The position numbers and the translations under genes are program-made. From Natronomonas aquatica (GTDB taxonomy: Archaea; Halobacteriota; Halobacteria; Halobacteriales; Haloarculaceae), in contig NZ_JAHLKM010000002.1 in the NCBI RefSeq assembly GCF_024449025.1, positions 248,001-312,000 on the forward strand: a DNA stretch of 64,000 nt, read 5' to 3'. The notes beneath the pieces were generated by a model, which was not told the origin of the DNA, searched no databases, and saw nothing but the letters and a program-made list of their open reading frames with translations. Each line of letters starts with the position of its first letter. Positions within the stretch are counted from its first letter, which is position 1. This document shows positions 16,071 through 24,380 of the stretch, piece by piece.

Positions 16071-17090
16071 ATGGACGACGCCGACAGTCTCTATGAGATT
16101 CTCACGGAAGGCGACGAGCTGACCATCGTCTGTCACAACAACCCCGATCCGGACTGTCTGGCGAGCGCGTTTGCTCTCGGGCGGATCGCGGCCGCGGCCG
16201 GCATCGACGAGCGGCGGATCCTCTACAGCGGCGACATCTCCCACCAGCAGAACCGGGCGTTCGTCAACTTGCTCGAGATCGACCTCCAGCCGTTCGAGGT
16301 CGAAACGGTACAGGATCGGCCGGCGGGATCGTTGCTCGCGTTCGTCGATCACTCGATCCCCGGCGCGAACAACCGGGTACCGGAGGGAATACGGCTGGAT
16401 ATCGTGATCGATCATCACCCTGCCGAGGGGATCGACGCCCGCTTCGTCGATCACCGCGAGGAGTTGGGGGCGGCGGCGACGATCCTCGCCGAGTACGTCC
16501 GCGAACTCGATGTCGAACTCGACAGCGTGCTCGCGACGGCGCTTTTGTTCGCGATCCGACGGGAGACGCTCAACTTCCTGCGTGGGGCGACGCGGGCGGA
16601 GTACGACGCGGCGGGCTATCTCCACGACCACGCCGATCGAGAGCTGTTACGAAAGCTCTCGACGCCGTCGGTCACCGGCAAAACGCTCGATGCGATCGCG
16701 ACGGCGATCAGAAACCGCGAGACGAGTTCGTCGGTGCTCATATCCCACGTCGGGCGGACGACCGAACGCGATGCGCTCCCGCAGGCCGCCGACTACCTCG
16801 CGACGCTCGAGGGGGTCGAAACGGTCATCGTTTTCGGGATCGTCGGCGACTCCATCCATTTCAGTGCCCGGTCGCCGGATCCACGGATCCACGTCGGGAA
16901 CGTGCTCAAAGCGGCGTTCGAGGACGTCGGAAGCGCCGGCGGCCACCACGACATGGCCGGCGGAGAGATCCCGCTCGGGATCTTCGCCGAGTACACGACC
17001 GACGACGAGCAGTTGCTCGGGATCGTCGAACAGGTCATTACCGTCCGGCTCACGGCGGAACTCGGTCTTTCCGAGGATACCGAAGAGTAA
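16071..17090 (+). CDS. DHH family phosphoesterase (NrnA-like)
   Basis: The 339-residue protein has the DHH catalytic domain with HNNPDPDCLASAFALG (about residues 22-37), LAFVDHSIPGANN and VIDHHPAEG, and a C-terminal DHHA1 domain with GSAGGHHDMAGGEIP. These metal-dependent enzymes degrade nanoRNA, pAp or cyclic dinucleotides. The precise substrate is not resolvable. It lies between tgtA (57 bp upstream) and arcS (80 bp downstream) on the same strand, but a link to tRNA modification is only positional. Confidence 0.87.
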   Translation: MDDADSLYEILTEGDELTIVCHNNPDPDCLASAFALGRIAAAAGIDERRILYSGDISHQQNRAFVNLLEIDLQPFEVETVQDRPAGSLLAFVDHSIPGANNRVPEGIRLDIVIDHHPAEGIDARFVDHREELGAAATILAEYVRELDVELDSVLATALLFAIRRETLNFLRGATRAEYDAAGYLHDHADRELLRKLSTPSVTGKTLDAIATAIRNRETSSSVLISHVGRTTERDALPQAADYLATLEGVETVIVFGIVGDSIHFSARSPDPRIHVGNVLKAAFEDVGSAGGHHDMAGGEIPLGIFAEYTTDDEQLLGIVEQVITVRLTAELGLSEDTEE

Positions 17091-17170
17091 AGCAGACACG
17101 GGATTTCGGGGGGAGGGGGTGCCGCTCACGAACCGACGGACAGTTACTTCGCCGGCGAGCAGGGGTTGGT

Positions 17171-18922
17171 ATGACGGAGTACTTCGAGGTCGGCGACCGC
17201 GATGGGGCCGCACGCCGGGGAACGTTGCGGCTCGCCGAGCCGGTTTCGACGCCGGCGGTCGTCGACGACGCCCTCGCCGACGCCGGCAGCCGCTGGCACG
17301 AGTCACAGTCGGTTCCCGACGGCGACGAATCGGAACTGACGGTACTACCACACCGGGCGCTCCCGCCGGGAACCGAGCCGCCGGTCGAGGAGGCTTTCGC
17401 CGTCGAGTATCCCGCCGTCGAGTATCCGAGCGCTGCCGTCGTCTCCCCGGGGACGGCCGACGATCACGGGGCCGACGCGTACGTGCTGTCGAACGCGGGC
17501 GGCTACGCGGGCCACGCCGAGGCGTTCGTCGAGGCGGTGCTGTCGGTCCGGGAGGCGGTCCCCGACGACACCGCGCTGTACTGTCCGGCGGTCGCGACGC
17601 CGGCCAACGTCGCGACGCTCGTGTATGCGGGCGTCGATCTCGTTGACGAGAAACGCGCCAGAGCGCGGGGGCTGGAGGGGTTTTACCTCACGACCGACGG
17701 CGAGGCGTTCCTCGAGGACCTCGAGGAACTTCCGTGTCCGTGTCCGGCCTGCCGGGAGCCGATCGACTCGTTCGACCAGACCGACTGCGCCGAACACAAC
17801 GTCGCCGCCCTCCGGGCGGAGCTCTCCCGCGTCCGGGGCCGGATCAGCCGGGGGCGGCTCAGGGATTACATCGAGGGCCAGGCTCGACACGAGGCGTGGC
17901 TGACTGCCGTCTTCCGGCGGCTCGATCAGCAGTACAGCTACATCGAGGAGCGAACGCCCGTCTTCCGGCGGAACGAACTGCTCGCCGCGACGGACGACTC
18001 GCTCCGTCGGCCCGAGATTCAGTGCTTCGCCGACCGGGTGACGAGCCGGTACCGGCGTCGGCTCGAGGGGCCGCTGGTACTCTTGCCCTGTTCGGCCAGA
18101 AAACCCTACAGCGAATCTCAGAGCCACGAGCAGTTCAGCCGGGCGATCGGCTACCGGGGGCATATGGTCTCGATGACCTCGCCGATCGGCGTCGTCCCGA
18201 ACGAGTTGGAGACCACGTATCCGGCCCAGCACTACGACAGCGTCGTGACCGGCCGGTGGACCGAAACCGAGATCGAGTTCGTCGCAAGCGTCCTCGAGCG
18301 GTACCTCGGGCGGGCCGACTACGACAGACACATCGCCCACGTCCCCGACGACTACCGCGAGATCTGCGAGCGGGTCGAGGACCGAGCAGGCGTCGAGTTC
18401 GAGCACACCGTCGTCGATCACCCGACGACCGACGAGTCACTCGCCGCCCTCGACGCCGCCCTCGAGGGCGAAGACAGCTACTACAAGAGCGAACGCGAGG
18501 CGGCGACAGTGCGGGCGATCGCGGACTTCCAGTTCGGCGACGGCGCGGGCGATGCGGTGTTCGGCCCCGACGCGACGACCGAGGGGTACTACCCGAAACT
18601 GCGGGTCCGAGACGGCGACGGCGAGCACCTGGCGACGATGGTTCCCCAGTACGGTACGCTCTCGTTGACCCTCGCCGGCGGTCGCACGTGGCGTGCGAGC
18701 AGCGCCGAAACGAAGACTGTCGTGATCGACGGCTTCGTGCCGAGCGGAAGCGTCCTCGCGCCGGGGGTTGTCGATGCCGACGACTCGATCCGGCCGGGCG
18801 ATGAGGTCCTCTTCGAGGGGCCGAAGGCGGTCGGCGTCGGGCGGGCGGCCTGCCACGGCCGGGCGATGGTCGAATCGACACGCGGCGTCGCGGTCGACGT
18901 CAGACACTGTGAGGAGCGATAG
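17171..18922 (+). CDS. arcS: Archaeosine synthase ArcS (TgtA2)
   Basis: The 583-residue protein is a TGT-like protein with an N-terminal barrel-derived domain, a zinc site LPCPCPACREPIDSF around residues 188-201, the ArcS-specific block PCSARKPYSESQSH at 306-319, and a C-terminal PUA RNA-binding domain (about 505-583, with FVPSGSVLAPGVVDAD). The family attaches lysine to preQ0-15 in tRNA, and RaSEA then yields archaeosine. The ORF is full length for the family. It follows tgtA and the DHH gene on the same strand. Confidence 0.93.
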   Translation: MTEYFEVGDRDGAARRGTLRLAEPVSTPAVVDDALADAGSRWHESQSVPDGDESELTVLPHRALPPGTEPPVEEAFAVEYPAVEYPSAAVVSPGTADDHGADAYVLSNAGGYAGHAEAFVEAVLSVREAVPDDTALYCPAVATPANVATLVYAGVDLVDEKRARARGLEGFYLTTDGEAFLEDLEELPCPCPACREPIDSFDQTDCAEHNVAALRAELSRVRGRISRGRLRDYIEGQARHEAWLTAVFRRLDQQYSYIEERTPVFRRNELLAATDDSLRRPEIQCFADRVTSRYRRRLEGPLVLLPCSARKPYSESQSHEQFSRAIGYRGHMVSMTSPIGVVPNELETTYPAQHYDSVVTGRWTETEIEFVASVLERYLGRADYDRHIAHVPDDYREICERVEDRAGVEFEHTVVDHPTTDESLAALDAALEGEDSYYKSEREAATVRAIADFQFGDGAGDAVFGPDATTEGYYPKLRVRDGDGEHLATMVPQYGTLSLTLAGGRTWRASSAETKTVVIDGFVPSGSVLAPGVVDADDSIRPGDEVLFEGPKAVGVGRAACHGRAMVESTRGVAVDVRHCEER

Positions 18923-18955
18923 CCCGAAGGCGCCGTTGCCGCCCGTGCCGATCAC

Positions 18956-18966
18956 CTTTTTATTTA
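18956..18966 (+). promoter_or_regulatory. TATA box before the MoaD/SAMP-like operon
   Basis: TTTTTATTTAT lies 20-30 bp before the ATG at 18986, with no Shine-Dalgarno sequence between. This is the expected spacing for a leaderless haloarchaeal transcript and marks the start of a four-gene operon. Confidence 0.6.
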
Positions 18967-18985
18967 TGGCGCGTCAGTTGTCCGT

Positions 18986-19372
18986 ATGGACGATATCGAA
19001 CTCGGTGTCCCGAAGCCGCTCCTCGAGTCGCTCCCGGAGGACGGCGACGGCGCCCGACAGGACATGCAGCGCGCCGTCGAGGGATACAACGCACGGCTAG
19101 AGCGTGCCATGGAGGCGGCCGACGACGACAGCGAGGCCGCGACCCGCGTCCTCGATCTCATCGAACACTTCGAGGACCGCATCGAGCGGTTCCACGGCTT
19201 CGTTCCCGAACTGCGCGCGTGGGGCCAATCGCCGATCTTCGCGATCGCCTGGCGGAACCTCTATGCGGACCTGATCGAACAGCTCTATGGCCACGAGTGG
19301 CTGGCGGCCCAGCTGGACCGCGAGCGGAACGCCCGTCTCGTCGAGGACGGTATCCGGCTTTCCGACGTATGA
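18986..19372 (+). CDS. Helical hypothetical protein, first gene of MoaD-like operon
   Basis: The 128-residue acidic protein is predicted mostly helical, with heptad-like segments (DMQRAVEGYNARLERAMEAA and RVLDLIEHFEDRIERFHGF) and a conserved-looking PIFAIAWRNLYADLIEQL. I do not recognise a family. Its stop overlaps the ATG of the MoaD-like gene (ATGA, 19369-19372), so the two are translationally coupled. Its own TATA box lies upstream. A role as partner of the ubiquitin-like protein is inference from the overlap. Confidence 0.75.
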   Translation: MDDIELGVPKPLLESLPEDGDGARQDMQRAVEGYNARLERAMEAADDDSEAATRVLDLIEHFEDRIERFHGFVPELRAWGQSPIFAIAWRNLYADLIEQLYGHEWLAAQLDRERNARLVEDGIRLSDV

Positions 19373-19671
19373 CCGAAAACGACGTCGGGGTCGAAATCGA
19401 TCTCCGGTTCTTCGCGAACTTCCGAACCGCGGTCGGACAGAAGGAAATCGTTCGGACGTTCGAACCGGGCGTGACCGTCGGCGACGTCCTTGCCGGCCTC
19501 GAATCGGAATTTCCCGAACTCGCCGGCGATACCCTCGACGAGGACGGGGAAATCAAACCGCAGCTGTCGGTGCTGAAGAACGGCCGCGAGGTCGTCCACA
19601 TGGACGGGACGGCGACCGCCCTCGAGGACGGGGACCGACTGAGCGTGTTCCCGCCGGTCGCGGGGGGATAA
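19369..19671 (+). CDS. Second MoaD/SAMP-type ubiquitin-like protein
   Basis: The 100-residue beta-grasp protein has EIDLRFFANFRTAVGQKE at the N-terminus, QLSVLKNGREVVHM in the middle and ends in VFPPVAGG with a C-terminal diglycine. It differs clearly from the SAMP1-type protein 5 kb upstream. In Haloferax such extra paralogs act as modifiers or sulfur carriers (SAMP2, SAMP3); I cannot say which this matches, though length and ending suggest a SAMP3-like protein. The start at 19369 is set by the ATGA overlap. The next gene begins immediately after its stop. Confidence 0.85.
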   Translation: MTENDVGVEIDLRFFANFRTAVGQKEIVRTFEPGVTVGDVLAGLESEFPELAGDTLDEDGEIKPQLSVLKNGREVVHMDGTATALEDGDRLSVFPPVAGG

Positions 19672-19938
19672 ATGGAGGAGACACGGGAGTTCCGCGGCAT
19701 CTCGAAACGGCTGGCCGCGAACTACCTCGAGAACCTCGGCGGCGAGCGGATCGACGAGGCCGGCGACCGGATCGAGGGCGACGGCTGGACGGCCGAACTC
19801 ACCGAGCGGACGGTGAACCCGGTCCCCGGCACCAGCCTCTCACTCAACGAGGTACGGGTCGAGTTCAGCGGCGAGGCGGAATCGCTCCGCCCGCTCATCG
19901 ACCGGTTCGCCCAGAAGGCCATGCGTGCCGGTGGCTGA
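19672..19938 (+). CDS. DUF1952-like partner of MoaD, with diglycine C-terminus
   Basis: This 88-residue protein follows the MoaD-like gene with no gap (TAA then ATG). Its pattern, FRGISKRLAANYLENLGGE then WTAELTERTVNPVPGTSLSLNEVRVEFSGE, resembles the small domain (DUF1952) found fused to the C-terminus of some MoaD-related proteins; that match is from memory and moderate. It ends KAMRAGG, so it too has an exposed diglycine. It probably works with the upstream ubiquitin-like protein. Confidence 0.75.
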   Translation: MEETREFRGISKRLAANYLENLGGERIDEAGDRIEGDGWTAELTERTVNPVPGTSLSLNEVRVEFSGEAESLRPLIDRFAQKAMRAGG

Positions 19939-19939
19939 C

Positions 19940-20296
19940 GTGTCCGGCGGACCGCTCGACGGCAACGCCCTGGTGCTCGCGGCCGCCCAGGCGTCGGTGC
20001 CCGGCGAGCGGCTCCCCGACCTCGTCGATCGGGCGCAGGCCTACCTCGAGTCGCGGCTCGAGGAGTACCGCCGTCGGTACGAACGGATCCACGCCGACGG
20101 GACGGCGACCGTGTTTTTCGTCGAGGCGGGCCACTGGGAATCGGTCGGGGCGGATCTCGACCTCGAACCCCGAGAGTGGAAGGCGCTGCGGCGCGTCCAC
20201 GCCGAACACCTCAAACGGCTCGGGGGCGAACTCGGTCGGCGCGAGGAGTTCGAAACCGCTCTCGAACTCCGCGAGGCCGTCGTCGTGGGGACGTAA
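19940..20296 (+). CDS. Hypothetical protein, last gene of MoaD-like operon
   Basis: About 118 residues, with a charged helix (DRAQAYLESRLEEYRRRYERI), a short strand TATVFFVEAGHWE and another helical stretch ending LELREAVVVG. I do not recognise a family. GTG at 19940, one base after the preceding stop, gives a compact start; an in-frame GTG at 19925 would overlap the previous gene by 14 bp. Either is possible. The tight spacing places it in the same operon. Confidence 0.7.
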   Translation: MSGGPLDGNALVLAAAQASVPGERLPDLVDRAQAYLESRLEEYRRRYERIHADGTATVFFVEAGHWESVGADLDLEPREWKALRRVHAEHLKRLGGELGRREEFETALELREAVVVGT

Positions 20297-20337
20297 CGGC
20301 CGGAGCGATCCGGCCGGGATCTACCGTCGAAAGCGGG

Positions 20338-21543
20338 CTACCCGCCGAACTCGAGTTCGGTCTCGGATTCGACCTTCGAGTCGTCGATCCGGATCCCCAT
20401 CCCCGGATCGTCCGGGACCGGAACCGTCCCGTTTTCGGGCTCGACGGGGTCCTCGAAGAAGAACTGGGTCACCGCGTTCAGCCGGGGGAGATATTCGACC
20501 TGCGGACAGACCGTCGGTGACTGGGCGGCGGTGACCTGCACGTTGGTCGGGACCGAGAACCCATGGATCACGACGGGGATATCGTGAACCGAACAGAGCG
20601 TACAGATCTTGTCCAGTTCGCTGACCCCGCCCGCCCAGTAGGTATCCGGCTGTGCGACGTCGATCGCGTTTCGGCTCAGGAGTTCCTGGAACCCCCATCG
20701 GGTGTATTCGTGTTCGCCGCCGGCGATCGGGAAGTCGGCCGCCTCGCGGACGTCGGCGTACGAGTCGATGATGTCCGGCGAGACGGGCTCTTCGAGCCAG
20801 GCCGGATCGTAGCGAGCGAGCCGATCGACCATCTCCAGGGCGTAGGATCGCCCCCAACTCATCCAGCAATCGAACATCAGGTCGTGGTCGTCGCCGGCTC
20901 CCTCGCGGGCCGCTTCGGCCAGCGCGATGTTTTTCCGTTTGCCTTCCTCGCCCGATCCCGGTCCGTGCTGGAAGAACCACTTCTGTGCGGAATAGCCACG
21001 CTCTTCGATGTCGGCGGCCCGTTCGCGTACGGCCGTGGGGTCGGTATCGTACAGGAACATCGAGGCGTACGCCGGTAGCTCCGTTCGGGTCGGCCCGCCG
21101 AGCAGCCTGTGAACCGGCTCCCGGTAGTGCTTTCCCTTGATGTCCCACAGCGCACAGTCGATCGTACTGATCGCCATCATCCGTTCGCCCTTGCGGCCGT
21201 CGACTTCCCGTCTGTACATCAGATCCCAGTGTTTCTCGGTCTCGAGGGGGTCTCTCCCGACGAGCAGCTCCTCAAGTTCGAGCGTGAGAAACGCGAGCGT
21301 CTCGCCGATCGGTCCCGCCAGCCCCGTGATACCGGCGTCGGTCTCGATCTCGAGGAAGACGCTCGATACCTGTATCTCGCCGCCTTCGCCCTCCGTGATC
21401 CCGATATCACCGACGCTGAATCCCGACTGGTCTCTGAATTCGTCGTAGACGTCCAGCGGCCGGGCGACCCGAGACTGGACGAAGTTATCGACACCGGAGA
21501 GCGTCCCCTCGCGTCTGACGCACCGAACGGCGGTTATCTCCAT
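20338..21543 (-). CDS. Enolase-superfamily dehydratase (rhamnonate dehydratase-like)
   Basis: The 401-residue protein has the mandelate racemase/muconate lactonizing enzyme two-domain layout. The capping domain ends near residue 125, and the barrel begins SAQKWFFQHGPG. Visible catalytic elements are MFDCW (metal Asp), WLEEP (Glu), AGGEHEY (Glu) and VIHGF (His). The KWF segment and overall length recall L-rhamnonate dehydratase, which would make 2-keto-3-deoxy sugar acids; the substrate is inference. It is not beside other sugar-catabolic genes. The start at 21543 fits the family N-terminus. Confidence 0.85.
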   Translation of the reverse strand: MEITAVRCVRREGTLSGVDNFVQSRVARPLDVYDEFRDQSGFSVGDIGITEGEGGEIQVSSVFLEIETDAGITGLAGPIGETLAFLTLELEELLVGRDPLETEKHWDLMYRREVDGRKGERMMAISTIDCALWDIKGKHYREPVHRLLGGPTRTELPAYASMFLYDTDPTAVRERAADIEERGYSAQKWFFQHGPGSGEEGKRKNIALAEAAREGAGDDHDLMFDCWMSWGRSYALEMVDRLARYDPAWLEEPVSPDIIDSYADVREAADFPIAGGEHEYTRWGFQELLSRNAIDVAQPDTYWAGGVSELDKICTLCSVHDIPVVIHGFSVPTNVQVTAAQSPTVCPQVEYLPRLNAVTQFFFEDPVEPENGTVPVPDDPGMGIRIDDSKVESETELEFGG

Positions 21544-21659
21544 GGTCGGGGTGGACCGGAGACAGGGTTAAACGTTTGCCCCGATCCCGGAGTGGCGGTT
21601 CGTGGCGGATCCCCCCACGATCGTACGCCCCGGTCCGAAGCGGTGCCCGATCGCCCCGC

Positions 21660-22904
21660 CTACGTCCAGGGGACGGATCGGTCCTGGAGTTCGCCGGCGA
21701 TCGAGCGTCGCATCGTGTCCGCGGGGTCCTCGGTGTGTTCGAGCGCCCACATCAGCTTGACGTACGCCGTCGCCGGGAGGGTATCGCCGGCCTCGACGAC
21801 GCCCGCCTCGAGCAGGTCACGGCCCGTATCGTAGACCCGATCGCAGACACGGCCCTCGAGACACTGACTCGTCATGACGACCGTCGTCCCGTCGTCGACG
21901 AGTGCCGCGATCCGGTCGATCCAGTCGGTGTTGACGTGGCCGAGGCCGGTCCCTTCGATGACGAGGCCGGATGCGCCGTCGGCGACGTCCAGAAACGAGG
22001 CGTCGGTTCCGGGGACGAACTTGACGAGTTCGACGTCCGTCTCGAGGGCGGCCGAAAGACCGTTCGATCCCGCACCCCGTTCGGCGACGTCCCGGCGGAA
22101 CGAAACCGCCCCGGAGTCCCACCCGACGCGGCCGAGCGGCTTCGCGCCGACGGTCTCGAAGGCGTCCCGGCGGGAGGTGTGGTTCTTCCGGACGCGGGTC
22201 CCGCGGTGCAGCGCACAGACGTCGTCGGATTCGGACCCGTGCATACAGACGAGGACTTCGGAGTGGTCCGCTTTCGCCGCCTCGACGGCACAGACGGCGT
22301 TCATCACGTTGTCGGAGGAGGGCCGGTCGGCCGATCGCTGGCTGCCGGTGAGGACGACGGGGACGGAGGCATCGAGCGTAAACGAGAGCGAGGCGGCGGT
22401 GTACTGCATCGTGTCGGTTCCGTGCATGACGACGACGCCGTCGGCGCCGCGTTCGATCTCCTCGTGGACGGCCGCCGCCAGGTCCTGCCAGACGGTCGGC
22501 GTCATGTTCTCCGAGAGGATGTTGGCGACGACGCGGCCCCGGTAGTTCGCCCGCCCCGCGAGTTCGGGGACGGCCCGGAGGACGTCCTCGGCGTCGAACT
22601 GGGCGGTGACGGCGCCGGTCCGGTAATCGACCGTCGAGGCGATGGTGCCGCCCGTCGAGATGAGCGCGATCGTCGGGAGGTCCTCATCGAAGGTGATCTC
22701 GGAGTCACCCTCGCCTTCGCCGCGGTCGCCGATCTCGTAGGTATCCGTTTCGAGTACCTCTACCTCGGCGTCGGCCCTGTCGATCCCGACGTTGTAGCCG
22801 CCGTCGAGTTTGACGACGAGCGTCTCGGCGCTCGAGGAGGGCAAGAGGACGCCCTCGTAGGTCGTGTCGGTTCGGTCGACGCGGACGCGATCCCCGGGGT
22901 TCAT
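21660..22904 (-). CDS. gatD: Glu-tRNA(Gln) amidotransferase subunit D
   Basis: The 414-residue protein is the archaeal asparaginase-like ammonia-releasing subunit of GatDE, which converts Glu-tRNA(Gln) to Gln-tRNA(Gln). A small N-terminal beta domain (1-70) precedes the asparaginase domain with ISTGGTIAST at 82-91 and MHGTDTMQYTAA. Other landmarks are GSQRSADRPSSDN and VMTSQCLEGRV. gatE is not in the window. The ATG at 22904 gives the family N-terminus MNPGDRVRVDR. The gene is divergent from the CetZ homolog, 177 bp apart. Confidence 0.94.
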   Translation of the reverse strand: MNPGDRVRVDRTDTTYEGVLLPSSSAETLVVKLDGGYNVGIDRADAEVEVLETDTYEIGDRGEGEGDSEITFDEDLPTIALISTGGTIASTVDYRTGAVTAQFDAEDVLRAVPELAGRANYRGRVVANILSENMTPTVWQDLAAAVHEEIERGADGVVVMHGTDTMQYTAASLSFTLDASVPVVLTGSQRSADRPSSDNVMNAVCAVEAAKADHSEVLVCMHGSESDDVCALHRGTRVRKNHTSRRDAFETVGAKPLGRVGWDSGAVSFRRDVAERGAGSNGLSAALETDVELVKFVPGTDASFLDVADGASGLVIEGTGLGHVNTDWIDRIAALVDDGTTVVMTSQCLEGRVCDRVYDTGRDLLEAGVVEAGDTLPATAYVKLMWALEHTEDPADTMRRSIAGELQDRSVPWT

Positions 22905-23057
22905 ACACCGACGTATCGCGCCGTCGGACTTGAAAGGCACCCTTCCGATGCGAGCGAAATCACTTCCGTTCCCGGGTGTCCGGATTACGCGCCAATATCT
23001 TCGTGAAAATCCCGGTTTCGTGTCCTGATAGAGAGCAGTTTCGGGAAAAGCTAACGT

Positions 23058-23068
23058 GTAACAGTTAC
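23058..23068. promoter_or_regulatory. Short palindrome just before the CetZ gene
   Basis: GTAAC-A-GTTAC forms a perfect 5-bp inverted repeat ending 13 bp before the ATG at 23082. Its half-site TGTAAC is the same as in the inverted repeat before the AOR gene. The shared half-site may be chance at this length. Confidence 0.3.
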
Positions 23069-23081
23069 GAAACGGGGCACC

Positions 23082-24299
23082 ATGAAGGTCGCAATCATCG
23101 GGATCGGACGGGCCGGTGGGAACGTCCTCGATCGGCTTCTGGAGTATGAAAAAGGACAGGAAGCGGATTTCATTCGCCACGGTCTGGCTGTAAACACCGA
23201 TTCGACGGAGCTACGTAGACTGTCGACAGTCCCCGAGACAGAGCAGTTACTCCTCGGTGAGTCGGTGTTCGAAGGGATGGGGACGTTACACAACCCGGAA
23301 GCCGGACGGACGTACTTTCGGGACAGCATCGATGAGATCCTTGCGGAGACCGACAAAGTCTCGATCGGCCAAATCGATGCATTCCTCGTCATCGCCGGGC
23401 TCGGCGGCGGCACCGGGGGTGGGGGAGCACCCGTGGTCGCTTCCGCGTTGCGAGATCAGTCTGTCCGTCCGGTCTACGGCCTCGGTATCCTGCCCGGAAA
23501 TGACGAAGGGGAACGCATGCGGGTGAACGCCGGTAGAACCTTGCATCCGTTCGTCGACAGCACCGATTCGGCGTTTCTCTACGACAACGACACCGCCCAA
23601 CCGGGCGACGGGGAGGATCCCCCCAGTGCCCAGACATCAGTTCTCAAGCTAAATAACGAAATCACCACCCGGTTTGGGACCTTGTTGTCAGCGGACGAAG
23701 GAGACGTACAAACCGATCCGAGCAGAGGGACCGATGTTGCGGTATCCGACCTGATCGAAACGCTCGGCGGAGGTAACAAACCGGATGCGGCCAAGAGAAC
23801 CGAACCGAACGACGGGGGTGGGATTACGGCGCTGGGGTATGCCGCGGAACCGCCCGTTGTAGATATCGCCCGGAGTAGTGGCGTGCTCGGTAGCGTTCTT
23901 CCGTGGCGAGTGTCCGTCTCCCAAGCGACGGATCGGATAGCCACACAGATCCGAGATCTGGTTCGTACCACCGTACGGGAAGGGATGACGCCCCCGTGTT
24001 CACTTTCGAGTGCCGAACGGGGGTTGCTGATCGTCGCTGGACCACCGGACTCGTTACCCCGCCAGGGTATTCAGGACGCCCGTATGTGGCTCGAGTCCGA
24101 GCTTGAGACGGAGACGGTGCGGGTTGGGGTAGCGAGGCGTCAGAACGCCGAGAAGATCTCGACGCTACTCGTCGCTTCCGGGGTTACGGAATCCGAGCGG
24201 ATCGATGAGCTACGAGCTATCTCCTCCGATATCGAGTACTCCGACGACGTATCCGATTTTCCGAGTCTGAAAGGGATCACGGACCGCGAAGAGGGCTGA
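23082..24299 (+). CDS. cetZ: CetZ-family tubulin-like protein (divergent)
   Basis: The 405-residue protein is a tubulin/FtsZ superfamily GTPase of the haloarchaeal CetZ group. The N-terminus MKVAIIGIGRAGGNVLDRLLEYE and the G-box AGLGGGTGGGGAP (residues 105-117) bind GTP; PVYGLGILPGNDEGER and LLIVAGPPDSLPRQGIQDAR are further family blocks. CetZ proteins polymerise and control cell shape and motility. This copy has looser codon use than its neighbours, a variant G-box (GGGG after GT) and lacks the long acidic tail of CetZ1, so it is probably an accessory paralog. The membrane protein gene follows 81 bp later. Confidence 0.88.
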   Translation: MKVAIIGIGRAGGNVLDRLLEYEKGQEADFIRHGLAVNTDSTELRRLSTVPETEQLLLGESVFEGMGTLHNPEAGRTYFRDSIDEILAETDKVSIGQIDAFLVIAGLGGGTGGGGAPVVASALRDQSVRPVYGLGILPGNDEGERMRVNAGRTLHPFVDSTDSAFLYDNDTAQPGDGEDPPSAQTSVLKLNNEITTRFGTLLSADEGDVQTDPSRGTDVAVSDLIETLGGGNKPDAAKRTEPNDGGGITALGYAAEPPVVDIARSSGVLGSVLPWRVSVSQATDRIATQIRDLVRTTVREGMTPPCSLSSAERGLLIVAGPPDSLPRQGIQDARMWLESELETETVRVGVARRQNAEKISTLLVASGVTESERIDELRAISSDIEYSDDVSDFPSLKGITDREEG

Positions 24300-24343
24300 T
24301 ACTGACCCCACCGATCGCGGACAACAACGCCGGGGAGGGGATG

Positions 24344-24363
24344 GATTTAATAATTTATCATAT
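24344..24363 (+). promoter_or_regulatory. AT-rich promoter-like element before the TRAM membrane gene
   Basis: ATTTAATAATTTATCATATG lies 18-37 bp before the ATG at 24381 and is much richer in AT than its surroundings. It could supply a TATA box, so the membrane gene may have its own promoter besides any read-through from cetZ. Confidence 0.45.
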
Positions 24364-24380
24364 GTTCGATCACCTAATGG

